DNA of 64,000 nucleotides. It comes from Rhynchopus sp. YZ270_cl-10. Taxonomy: Eukaryota; Euglenozoa; Diplonemea; Diplonemida; Diplonemidae. Below, one piece after another: positions 43,872 to 53,372 of the stretch. Under the pieces are notes generated by a model that made no database searches, was not told the origin of the DNA, and saw nothing but the letters and a program-made list of their open reading frames with translations. The stretch is from assembly GCA_964035575.1 (NCBI GenBank), contig OZ037872.1:496001-560000 (forward strand). The letters run 5' to 3'. A program made the position numbers and the translations under genes. Positions within the stretch are counted from its first letter, which is position 1, and each line of letters opens with the position of its first letter.

Positions 43872-45051
43872 TCAGAACTTGGAGCTGTCCTTCACCACAC
43901 GGTAGAAGATGGCCTCGTTGGAGAGGAAGGTCGTGGGGTCCTGTAGGGGTGTTGAGTGTTTGGTTGCGAAGTTGAAGTATTTCAACATATGCATAAATTG
44001 ATAGCATTGAATACAAAAAAACTGCGACGATGTCGTTCTCATATACATCATCCCCCTCAAAGCATACCTGGAAGGAGTACATCGAGGAGGTGGCGGTGAA
44101 GGGCTGCTTGACAGCGTACTTGCCTGCCTCGAAGTTGGAGTCAGTCGGGACGTTCTCCTTTCCGTCGTAACGGTAGATGGTGTAGGACTGTCCGGCGACG
44201 ACAGTGGCGTTGAGGACACCGTGCACGACAGCGGGGCTTCTGCCCTCGTTGATGTTGGGCTCAGAGTGGTTGTCGACAATGAGCACGGCGGGCACGGTGC
44301 GGTTCTTGGGGTCCTGGTTGCCGGTGATGGCGTACCCGTAGTCGACCTCGTCGTAGATGCATGGGTAAGCCTCGTTCGTGCCGGGGTGGGTGCCCGCGTT
44401 GGCGCAGTTGCCCTCCATCTTGGCAGTGTCCACAAGAGTCGAGAACTCCCTGTGGTATCCGTTCTGGTCCCAGTCCGATCCGTGGACAAGCCAGTCGTTC
44501 TCCGAGACAGTCGGGTCGTCCAGGGAGAGGTTCGTGTAGATGCCCCAGACCGGCTCAATGTGGCTGAACCTGCCGTCGTTGGGGTTCGAGCCTGGGTACG
44601 GGATCTGGTCGCCATCACCACGGCACATAACGAACCAGACAACGGGGTGGCCCTGGACGAGGTGCTGCTTGAGGAACTTCTTGTAGGCGGGTGCCTGCGG
44701 CTTGGTGGTGTTCATGACGTCGAAGGACTCAAAGGTGAGTGCGAGGTTGGTCATGGACTGCTCGATGTTGGTGGGGAGGACTTCGAAGCCGTCGGCCTTG
44801 CTGCCGTGGCCTTCACCGTGGTCGTTCGCCTTGCGCACCTGGTCCTGCGAGAAGTAGTTTCCGAACAGAAGCGAGTTCATCTGCACAGACGCAGATCCAC
44901 AGTACCCTCCGCTGTTTCCCCACTGCTGTCTTGGCGCCATCGGGAGCACCACAGAGTGTGCCGCCTTCGGGGGAACGCAGATCCCTGGTTCCACACACTT
45001 ATCCTTCGCAGCTACGCTTGCAACAAGCGCAGCAAATGCAAGCTTCAACAT
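43872..45051 (-). CDS. Secreted protein with C39-like cysteine peptidase features, 2 exons
   Basis: Exons 45051-44068 and 43940-43872 (donor GTATGC, acceptor CAG, phase 0) give 350 residues. A signal peptide (MLKLAFAALVASVAAK) starts the protein. The segment QQWGNSGGYCGSASVQMN has the Q-x(n)-G-x-CG(S/P)A arrangement of papain-fold C39-like peptidases. A later HIEPVWGI and DNHSEPN could supply His and Asp. The C-terminal third (YTIYRYDG and following) may be a beta-sandwich. The peptidase call is by motif only; an inactive or unrelated secreted protein is possible. No membrane helix follows, so export or a vacuolar location is likely. The upstream Met at 45150 is rejected because it would bury the signal peptide. 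Confidence 0.65.
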
Positions 45052-45759
45052 CTTTATTTTCTTTTTGTCTAAACGAGGAAATTGAGGAAGTGGGAAAATG
45101 AGGGAACTTCTCATTAAAAAAAATACAGTTTTTTTTTCTTTCTTTCCCATCCGAACGGTTTAGCCATGGTGTGGTCACAGCATGGCAGCCGTCACCTCCC
45201 CTCTATCCCCAATGCCTTTGTTCCATCCTTTCGTCCTCTGGACTGAACAAAACAATGGATATCAGTGGAAACCCCATTAAGTGAGATATAACCCTAGAGA
45301 ATTGAACTAGAGGGGAGGCTCGGCTCATTGTAAAAAAATCGTCGCAATTCGGTTGTTTTTTTTTGAAAACTTGGTTGTATTAGTGTAGCCACCCTAGTCT
45401 ACTACTTTTTTTATTAGAAATAGCTGTATGCACGAGAGGTGGGACGCCCAAAAAAGAAGAAAAAAAAAAAGACTTTCCCCTCCCATCTCTGCAAGGATTT
45501 AAAGGGACAAAGAACACAACTAATCAAGATACAATGACTTTCCTTTTTGAGGGAAAAAACTCGAGAACTATAAACTACTTATTTTTTTTCACTACTGCCA
45601 ATCCTATTTGGGGCAGGCCAAATTCTCCAATTTGGACCCCCCCTTCATTTTTTTCTAGATTATTTTGAAGAAAAAAAAAACCCCCACTAACCCCCCCCCA
45701 CTATTTCACATCTCTAAACCCCCAATGAAATTACAGATTCTTTTTTGTTACTTTTTTGT
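45052..45759. other. Intergenic spacer
   Basis: No gene supported. It holds a plus-strand copy (45360-45405) of the repeat at 3160-3205 and C/A-rich sequence ahead of the K+ channel stop. Confidence 0.6.
45360..45405 (+). repeat. Dispersed repeat, copy 2
   Basis: GAAAACTTGGTTGTATTAG, then TGTAGCCACCCTAG, matching the minus strand at 3160-3205. Confidence 0.7.
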
Positions 45760-48020
45760 TCATTCCGTTTGTTCACCCCCATCATCTCCTTTACTACTTG
45801 AGGATTCTTCTGAGTGAGGCACGTCTACAGGGACGTCAGATATGCTTGCAGAGCGAGGATCTAAGGGGTGGTGTGATGTGTCTGGAGGGGAGATTGGTTT
45901 GATCGCAGGCGGAAGAACACCGATACTTGCACTGTAGCCACTGTTCTCACCATTGCGGAGGGAGGTACTGCCACCGGTGCTTCCTACAAGGCTTTTCATG
46001 GATTTGAGGTAGTGCGCGCTTTTGTGATTCGCCTTCTTCTGTTTGACCTCTAAACGGGCAACTCTATCAGACAAACTCTGCAGCCGATCCGTTATCCGCA
46101 GTGACATAGCAGACAGTGCCTCCTCTATCACGTCTTTCCGTTTTTTGACACCACTCGCAAAGGTATTCCCCGAGCGATGGTCCACAACGTTAAACGCCTC
46201 GGGAGACTGCTGCGACCCGCCCAGCTCATGCTCTGCAGAGGCAAGCCAACACCGGATGCCATTGTACAGCTCCCTGTTTCTGTCAAGACGCATCTCTCTG
46301 TCAAGACGTTCCTCCTCCATAGCCTGGAAGGTTCCTGAGAAAATGGTGTTAGCGATATAGAGGGTAGAGATAATGAGTGATTTATTTTAATTTTTGGCTT
46401 GGAAATATACAAAAAAAAAGGCCCTCTCGTAAAGTGTACGCTCGCTTTCCGTACTCAATCAGATGGAGGAGTATCGGAGATGCAGGGATTTAAAGAAAAG
46501 GGTTTGGTAATATTCGTCTTGCTTTGAAAAAAATGAGGTAAATATTGTGAAAGGTTTGATGCAAACCGGAAAGTGGGTTATCGAACCCAGCGTTGGAAAC
46601 GGGCATTCCGCAGAAAAGAGGCAGATTGGGGGCATACCTGTAAGGATGGTGATAGGGTAGCCAACGACAATGAGGCCTCCAAGCATGGTCATGGTTGCAA
46701 CGCATTTGCCACCGATTGTTGTGGGAAAGGTGTCGCCGTATCCTACTGTTGTCAAGGTGACGACCGACCACCACAGTGAGTCGGGGATGCTTTGGAAGCG
46801 AGTGACCGAGCCTGCGTCGGTGTACATCGAGTCGATGTTGCGGATCCATTGCTGCGCCGTGTAGTTGAACGTTGCTTGGTCCGTCTCTGCGTAGAACATG
46901 AAGCTTGCGGAGAGACACATGCTGATCAGAATAAGCATCAACAAAAACCAGAGCGACATCATCGACTTCATAAGCGCAGGGCCCAGCTCTGGCGCCTTCT
47001 GCGCACCGCTGATCGACACCCATTTCAAGACACGAATCAAACGACACAAACGAAACGATATAATCGGCAGCAAATGGTAAAACGCCGGGTCCCCCAAGGT
47101 AACAAAGTACGGCACAATCGAACCAAGGTTGACAAAGAGGTCCACCGAGGTGAAGTAGTCTGCGACACGCACCATGAGTCCGCCATCAGCGGGCCTGTCG
47201 GCGACCTGAGCCGAAGCGGTAGGTGATGCAGTCGCAACAGCCTCAACAGGCATCAAGCGCAGCTGTGCCAACAGACACCCCAACGTCCACAACACAAAGT
47301 GCACACAAAAAAACCCCACACAAATGCTCTGAAGGACAAACGTCGCCTTCGTCCCCCGCAGGTTATCACTATCAGAGTTCTGCTGGTACTTTGGAAGTGA
47401 GTCTACCATCAAGGCCACAATCGATATCAGCACCATGACATGCTCCAGCATCCTCACCAGAGGGATCAATATGCTAACGGCAAAGTCGGATGGGGTAACC
47501 CAGGTTGTTGCCGCTGTAGAAGTTGTTTTGGGGGGAAAAATAAAAACGAAAAATTTTCATGCTGTCACATTAAAAGTTGGAAGTTACAAACACCTAAAAA
47601 AAGGGGGAACGACGGCTTATCGCTGTCGCCTTAAATGAACCCCGCATTGTCCCCCCAAAAATGCATACTGTCAGTGCAAAAGATGTAGCACCAATCGAAG
47701 AAGGTCTTCGGACGGCGTGCCCTCTCGCGCTCAACGTCGAGGGATTTGTTGAGGAAGCTTACAATTTCTTCGAAGGAGATGCAGTTGCTGCAGTCGATGT
47801 CGATCTCACGGAACATGCTCTCGGTGTACTTCCACGTGGCCTCGGTCATGGGGCGGTCAGGAAACACCATGCCCCAGAACTCTCTGAACTCGAACAGCTC
47901 AAGCTCACCATCACCCTGCTCGTCCACCTCAGCAAATGCGGCGGAAAGACGCTTCGGGTCGATGCCAACGTTTTCAAGCTCAGCATGCTTGGCGTCCTTT
48001 GTCGTGCGCCTAGTGGTCAT
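45760..48020 (-). CDS. EF-hand voltage-gated K+ channel, 3 exons
   Basis: Exons 48020-47669, 47513-46638 and 46334-45760 (donors GTATGC twice, acceptors CAG) join in frame to 600 residues. The N-terminus has two EF-hand loops (about 33-44 and 74-85). The channel follows: six membrane segments, an S4 with basic residues every third position (RLCRLIRVLK, ~272-282) and the K+ selectivity filter TTVGYGD (~372-378). The long C-terminus has a short coiled-coil-like stretch and a Ser-rich tail. EF-hands stand where animal Kv channels have a T1 domain, which suggests Ca2+ control of gating at the plasma or another membrane (inference). The first EF loop fits DxxGDGELxxFEF; the second (DIDCSNCISFEE) has Cys where Gly is usual. 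The ATG is 49 bp from the end of the retroelement. Confidence 0.88.
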
Positions 48021-48068
48021 GGTACCACCAGGGCGGGGTTGTGTAGCCCTGAGGTGTGTGGTGTGGTC

Positions 48069-48350
48069 AAAAAACTAAACATAACATTATACCAACTGAT
48101 CTGTCTTTACTACTCTACTACTATGTCTTTTTTCGTTGACCGCAGCCATTTAGGCTCTTTGCCTATGACGCACATGATAATGGATGAGGGGGAGGATTCA
48201 AAAGGAAAAAGCGTAAAGACAGATCTATCGTTGGTTTTAAATATGTTTAGTTTCCAATCACACTTCGTGTGTGCAAAAACTAAACATAACATTATACCAA
48301 CTGATCTGTCTTTACTACTCTACTACTATGTCTTTTTTCGTTGACCGCAG
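48069..48350 (-). repeat. B1-A2-B2 terminal repeat block of the RT element
   Basis: B units are ~76 bp (CTGATCTGTCTTTACTACTC and CTTTTTTCGTTGACCGCAG). The A unit between them carries CCATTTAGGCTCTTTGCC and ends CACTTCGTGTGTGC. A and B together form an element with ~40 bp inverted arms (AAACTAAACATA ... ATCTGTCTTTAC at both ends). Confidence 0.8.
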
Positions 48351-49029
48351 CATGACCCAAAGGGACCGCGCAGCGGAATAGTAGCATAGTACGGAGTTAA
48401 ACGGGGAAGAAAAAAGGGGGGAAACGGTAGGAAAAGAAAGAAAAACGGTAAACACAGCACCGAGCAAGCCAGCACTCACAGAAAGAAATCGTGTTGATAT
48501 CCATTCGCCGTCTCGAAGACAGTGGATAAGGGGGGGCCGTAAGCGCAAGGAGTGCCAAGCATAGTCAGCACACCCCATACAGGGGAACACATTTCAAACA
48601 AAAATAAAAGCGCATGGTGCACGAAGCAGAGTCAGTACCATCAAACGGGAGAGCAAAAAATAGGAAAACGGTGTCAGTGATAAGCAGGGACTACAAAAAC
48701 CAGCACGGGCGGACCCACCACCGAAACGACAATCTTCCGCGAGAGTCGCCTCTCCAAACTACCGGGCAGCGGACGTTCGTGAAGCAGGGAGGCGTGGTAC
48801 TAAAACGTGTCCTCAACCGCGTATAGCGGGGCTCGTGGCCATCAGAACAACCCGCCCTTGGCAGGAAAATACCACGTACACAACGCAAGAAAACAGAACG
48901 CGCACGCACAATACGAGGACAAGCTCCTCAAAGAAAAACCAGTCGTCCCGCGACAGGCCCACACAGACCACCATTGAACCCTAGGTGATGAAAAATAAAA
49001 CAAACACTAAACACTCCTACGACGCACTG

Positions 49030-49860
49030 TGAGCGGGAAGGCAAACAATAAAATGCATGGGGCACTAAGCATAGTCAGCACGCACCAGCGATGAAATGTT
49101 GATGAACAAGAAACACCCCTTCGTCGCTCCTCGAGCAGGAAGGTAAAATAAAATGCATGGGGCACCAAGCAGAGTCAGCACGCACCAGCGATAAAGTGTT
49201 GATGAACATTGACACCCCTTCAGGGGAAAAAGTAAAAAGCACAAGGGGCACCAAGCAGAGTCAGCACGCTCCAAGCGAGAAAATGATAACAATAACAAAA
49301 CCCTTCGTCGCTCCGTGAGCGGGAAGGTAAAATAAAATGCATGGGGCACCAAGCAGAGTCAGCACGCACCAGCGATAAAGTGTTGATGAACAATAAATAC
49401 CCCTTCAGGGGAAAAGGTAAAAAGTACATGGGGCACTAAGCAGAGTCAGTACGCACCAGCGATAAAAGGTTGATGAACAAGGAACACCCCCTCGTCGCTC
49501 CACGAGCAGGAAGGTAAAATAAAATGCATGGGGCACCAAGCAGAGTCAGCACGCACCAGCGATAAAGTGTTGATGAACATTGACACCCCTTCAGGGGAAA
49601 AAGTAAAAAGCACAAGGGGCACCAAGCAGAGTCAGCACGCTCCAAGCGAGAAAATGATAACAATAACAAAACCCTTCGTCGTTCCGTGAGCGGGAAGGTA
49701 AAATAAAATGCATGGGGCACCAAGCAGAGTCAGCACGCACCAGCGATAAAATGTTGATGAACAATAAACATCCCTTCGTCGCCCCGTGGGCAGGGGAAAA
49801 ATATAAAAACTCATGGGGCACTGAGCAAAGCCAGCACGCGCCATAACAAACAAAACAATT
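49030..49860. repeat. Satellite in the 3' part of the RT element
   Basis: About nine units of 85-100 bp, each with CATGGGGCACCAAGCAGAG, TCAGCACGCACCAGCG and either CCCTTCGTCGCTCC or CCCCTTCAGGGG. A higher-order period of ~371 bp makes 49065-49352 and 49436-49723 almost the same. Related single units appear at about 48550-48640. Confidence 0.85.
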
Positions 49861-51763
49861 ATTGACAAAACATTGCCTCCACACTCTCGTATTCTTTGAG
49901 CACAGGGGGGAGTGACACCATCGTGGGGGCCACCGTCCCGCGAGTGAACTCGTCAGCACGTTGACTTAAAGTGTCCACCCACGTGGCGGATACACACATG
50001 TTTGCTGTCTTTGCAGTGTCAAAAATCGCACACAGCAGCTCGTTAGCTAGATAATTCTTGCTGTGACCTTTGTTTATAGCTGCCACTGCAGCGGCGTTGT
50101 CGACCTGAAGAGACACTTCATGATTAGGGTGGTTTGCGGCCGCTAACCGAACGGCTAGCCAAGCAGCGTATAGCTCTTTCAGGTATATGTGATGTTTCTC
50201 AGGATCTGGAAACACACCCTGAACAACAGGTTCGAAAAACTCAGATTCTATTAAAGCAGCCCACTCGCGGTCCGAGGCATCTGACCAAGTCACCACGGTG
50301 GGTCTCTCTGGTTGGTCTACAATCCAGTCATTACAACGCATCACAGACACTATGCCTGTGAATTCTGAGATAACAGATGGGGGGATAAAAAGTTGAACAT
50401 CCCACTTTTGTGGGTCAATAGCAAGTAAAGACGCGGTACGCCGCAGAAAAGAAAGAGAATCACGGTAATAACACAAATTCCGTTTGGTACAATACAAAAA
50501 CCACACGAAACCTCCCAATACTTTGTAGAAATCCCGGGCAGTGCAGTCGTCTTTCAACACCGCACTGAGAACGGGGGATTCCACACACTTCCCAATCCAG
50601 TCAGGGGCAGCACGGTACCGTCTTGGGGAACTCGCCAAGTCAAACTCCAGGCCCAAAGCGCAAAAGTTCGTCCTAGGCACTCCCTCTCCCTCGTCGTCAT
50701 TCAGCTCGGCACCGACACGTTCAGCGCGTCGGAGGAACGAAGAGTAGCGCCTCTCTGCCTCCTGCAAGGTATTGCCCACGACAAAGAAGTTGTCCACCCA
50801 AGGTATCCCTTCATCCTCTGGCAGCAACACCATAGCCGAGCGGTGCGCGATGCACGGCGCCCAACTCCACCCCATGCACAGCACGTTGAGCTTTGCCCTC
50901 ACAAAGGGTCCGCGTGCACCTGCCAGGTTCACTCCAAAGAAATCGTCCACACCATCTGCCAGCGGAAACTGGTAAAACCAGCTCCGCCCATCAGCTTGCA
51001 CCACGTACGCACTGTCCAGAAACCTCTTCACTACCTTATGTATGGAAGGTAGATACATGGGAGGGGGGTCACGCATCAGGCGGTTCAGCTTCCGACCGTC
51101 GCAGACCAGCCTCAGTCCCCGCACCTTCTTCGGCACGGTGAAGGCGGGAAGTATCACCTTCTGCTCGCCAGACCGAGACATCACACCCCACTTCTGCAGC
51201 TTCCCCCAGTGGCGCAGCATATGCCTGGAAGTCCCTCTCTTTACCGGGACTGACGACTCCAGGACTTTTCGGCCCTCCTCGGTGAGGGCTGCCGTGAAGG
51301 CTTCGGGGGACCGGATCACGTCGAGGACTCCTGTCAGAAGACCTTGAGAGTCCATCGCCGTTAGGGCATCCAGGTCCAACCTAGCACGGGAGATCTCCGC
51401 CAGCTCCCCCTCAGCGCGTTCGGCGGGAGCAGACACAAAGCGGCGATCCAAAACAATCGTTGCCTCCCCGTACAGGAGCACAACATCAGGCCCATCGTCC
51501 TCCTCCGTCCTCCTCGGGAGCGCGGGCGGTGGTGGAGGCGCGTACATCTTCGGCGGCGCTCCGAATGTCGGGAAAGCAGGACGCAATGGTGGTGCACGCG
51601 CTCTTCTCCAGCGTCGTACCCACACACAGGGCCTCAAGCCACACTGCAGCGGAGGGTGCGTCAGCGAGGGCCCAACTGCTCCTGCGACGCACTGCACGAC
51701 GGCAACCCGTGCTCCTCCTCGTCCCCTGCCACCCCGCGCACGAGTCCTACTCCTCCGTGCCAT
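49859..51763 (-). CDS. Reverse transcriptase-RNase H protein of the DIRS-like element
   Basis: 634 codons in one open frame, so the gene looks whole. After a basic and Pro-rich N-terminus come the RT fingers and palm (FTVPKKVRGLRLVCDGRKLN, QADGRSWFYQFPL, VLCMGWSWAP). Next is an RNase H domain with the DIRS-type pattern: WSDAS, then LKELYAAWLAVRLA, then QVDNAAAVAAINKG. This pairing, with the split repeats around it, points to the DIRS/VIPER group rather than LINEs or Gypsy/Copia. The frame opens 26 bp inside A1. Codon use and GC content are higher than in the surrounding spacer. Confidence 0.82.
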   Translation of the reverse strand: MARRSRTRARGGRGRGGARVAVVQCVAGAVGPSLTHPPLQCGLRPCVWVRRWRRARAPPLRPAFPTFGAPPKMYAPPPPPALPRRTEEDDGPDVVLLYGEATIVLDRRFVSAPAERAEGELAEISRARLDLDALTAMDSQGLLTGVLDVIRSPEAFTAALTEEGRKVLESSVPVKRGTSRHMLRHWGKLQKWGVMSRSGEQKVILPAFTVPKKVRGLRLVCDGRKLNRLMRDPPPMYLPSIHKVVKRFLDSAYVVQADGRSWFYQFPLADGVDDFFGVNLAGARGPFVRAKLNVLCMGWSWAPCIAHRSAMVLLPEDEGIPWVDNFFVVGNTLQEAERRYSSFLRRAERVGAELNDDEGEGVPRTNFCALGLEFDLASSPRRYRAAPDWIGKCVESPVLSAVLKDDCTARDFYKVLGGFVWFLYCTKRNLCYYRDSLSFLRRTASLLAIDPQKWDVQLFIPPSVISEFTGIVSVMRCNDWIVDQPERPTVVTWSDASDREWAALIESEFFEPVVQGVFPDPEKHHIYLKELYAAWLAVRLAAANHPNHEVSLQVDNAAAVAAINKGHSKNYLANELLCAIFDTAKTANMCVSATWVDTLSQRADEFTRGTVAPTMVSLPPVLKEYESVEAMFCQ

Positions 51764-51940
51764 ATTTATTCGGTAACGAAGTTAAAAAATTTTTCGTTGA
51801 CCGCAGCCATTTAGGCTCTTTGCCTATGACGCACATGATAATGGATGAGGGGGAGGATTCAAAAGGAAAAAGCGTAAAGACAGATCTATCGTTGGTTTTA
51901 AATATGTTTAGTTTCCAATCACACTTCGTGTGTGCAAAAA

Positions 51941-52027
51941 AGAAAAGTTTATAAGATGAATCTAAGCCTCTCGTGCTTAGTCACCTTATCATATTCGTTA
52001 TCGCACAGCTTCAGCTGCGCTGGCTTC
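51941..52027 (-). repeat. Hairpin repeat family A, long form
   Basis: Plus strand AAGTTTATAAGATGAATC, TAAGCCTCTCGTGCTTAG, TCACC, then TTATCATATTCGTTATCG and CAGCTGCGCTGGCTTC. It directly abuts the A1 end of the RT element, so the element inserted beside or within this repeat. Confidence 0.8.
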
Positions 52028-52363
52028 TACAAGTTTGTTGTCAGGGATGATGTCATTTCCCCAGCCGGAGTTCGTAATTTTGGCACGTACGATGACGTGT
52101 TCGAGCATGTGCATAGTGTAGCGCGGGTACGTAAAAACTGGGCGACGGTCGTAGCCTATAAGTCCGGGTGCGCCAATGGACCGGAGGCCCCGTGAGGAGG
52201 AGATAGCAGATGCGGGAAATGGGTTTTGGATTCCAAGAGCTTTCATAAAAAAGGCCGACCGGTGCATACAAAAGGTGTTGTAGTGAGCTGCAGTATCCCC
52301 CCACTCCAACGCGTCTCGAGAAAAAAATGTGAGGTATTTCAAAGGTTGGGGGAAAATAGGCAT
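51998..52363 (-). CDS. Possible isolated exon, uncertain
   Basis: A 121-codon open frame whose middle (IGYDRRPVFTYPRYTMHMLE and following) reads like protein. Its last ten codons lie inside the family A repeat. A GTAGAA donor could end the exon at about 52027. I recognise no family, and the retroelement lies directly downstream. It may be a 5' exon of a gene cut by that insertion, or chance. Confidence 0.25.
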   Translation of the reverse strand: MPIFPQPLKYLTFFSRDALEWGDTAAHYNTFCMHRSAFFMKALGIQNPFPASAISSSRGLRSIGAPGLIGYDRRPVFTYPRYTMHMLEHVIVRAKITNSGWGNDIIPDNKLVEASAAEAVR

Positions 52364-52734
52364 TTACTTTGCACTGTACACTGAAAGAAAAAACTTGAGA
52401 TGGATGAGCCTGAGCCTGTGACACACATCTTCTTAAAAGACGGGGGACACAAGAGAATAAAAGAACTTTGAAAGATGGGTGGCAAAAACACATTTTTTTT
52501 TTTTTTTTTTTTGAAATGCATCAGCCCATTATCGTCAAATTCGCAATTTTCCCAGATTTAGTTGATAAAAAAAAAAAAAATTCCCCCGGGAAAGGCAGGT
52601 CAGGTACTGTTCAGGGTTGGTGGTTTCCATTCCTTTCTCCACTGCATAACTACTTTTTGCACGCGCTTGTATTCGTCAAACTTCGCGAACGCCACCCTGC
52701 GATTCTTTAGCCGTATGAAAAAGAATAAATGGCG

Positions 52735-52870
52735 CCGCAGGCGAAAAAAAAATAGGGTACGGTGTAAAAATGCTGGTTTACACCACACAGTCACTCAACA
52801 AACCCTTTTTTGCGGAGCAAAAAAGGAAAATGGCGCCGCAGGCAAAAAAAAATAAGGGGTACGGTACGCA
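52735..52870. repeat. Two tandem copies of a GGCGCCGCAGGC block
   Basis: AATGGCGCCGCAGGC followed by an A run and GGGTACGGT occurs at about 52727-52760 and 52820-52870. The GCCGCAGGCG and GGTACG words link it to the repeat at 15350/53248. Confidence 0.6.
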
Positions 52871-53042
52871 GCGAGCAGAAAAATTTTATGGTTCCATCAT
52901 TCCAGTCATCTGGGGGTCGGGCGAAGGGTCCCCAAAAGTGCCCAAAAATCCCCTCTTTTTTTTTTTTTTTCCCTCCCAAACAGAGTTTATTTTTCGATCC
53001 GGTTTTTCAGGCCTCAAGGGGGGTCGAAAATTTGTCAGCCGA

Positions 53043-53068
53043 GCCCGGGCGCGCTACGCGCGCCCGGG
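53043..53068. repeat. GC-only palindrome
   Basis: CCCGGGCGCG and CGCGCCCGGG flank a three- to five-base centre. It stands out in AT-rich DNA. Confidence 0.7.
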
Positions 53069-53247
53069 TCCCCACCTTAGCTCAAGTTGGGGGCCTCCGG
53101 CGGAATGTGAGAATTCCGTGGTTGTCCAACTGCGGAGTTCGGCACTTCACTGATATTTACACCAGGCAGACGGGGCACACGAATTATCAGTAACCTCAGT
53201 ACATTTACAAAAGAAACGGCGGTCATGGCACCCATAGGTTCCTGGCG

Positions 53248-53372
53248 AAGCCACGGTACGCAACATTTCAAAAAGTTGCGCTTAAAATTACACATTTTAA
53301 CCGCCAAGCTATGTCATGGGAAGGGTGGGTTGCAAGCTTGCGCCGCAGGCGCACGGTACGCTACTTTTTGTC
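53248..53372 (-). repeat. Dispersed repeat, copy 2 (inverted)
   Basis: The reverse complement matches 15350-15485, including GAAATGTTGCGTACCGTGGC and GCGCCTGCGGCGCAAGC. Confidence 0.75.

Larger units (their letters stand above)
48069..51940 (-). mobile_element. Reverse-transcribing element with split direct repeats (DIRS/VIPER-like)
   Basis: Read on the minus strand: A1 (51940-51789), the RT/RNase H frame (51763-49859), a satellite region, then B1 (48350-48275), A2 (about 48274-48146) and B2 (48145-48069). B1 and B2, and A1 and A2, are nearly identical. The A1-ORF-B1A2B2 order is that of split-direct-repeat retroelements (PAT, VIPER, TATE) of the DIRS group. No tyrosine recombinase or gag-like frame is seen, so the copy may depend on others. 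The ends agree closely, which implies a fairly recent insertion. A solo, older copy of the repeat is at 27461-27686. Confidence 0.75.

Noticed and set aside
46560-46600. TGGGTTCGATAACCCA on the minus strand, resembling a T arm
   Set aside because: The loop is one base short and no other tRNA parts are present; it lies in a K+ channel intron.
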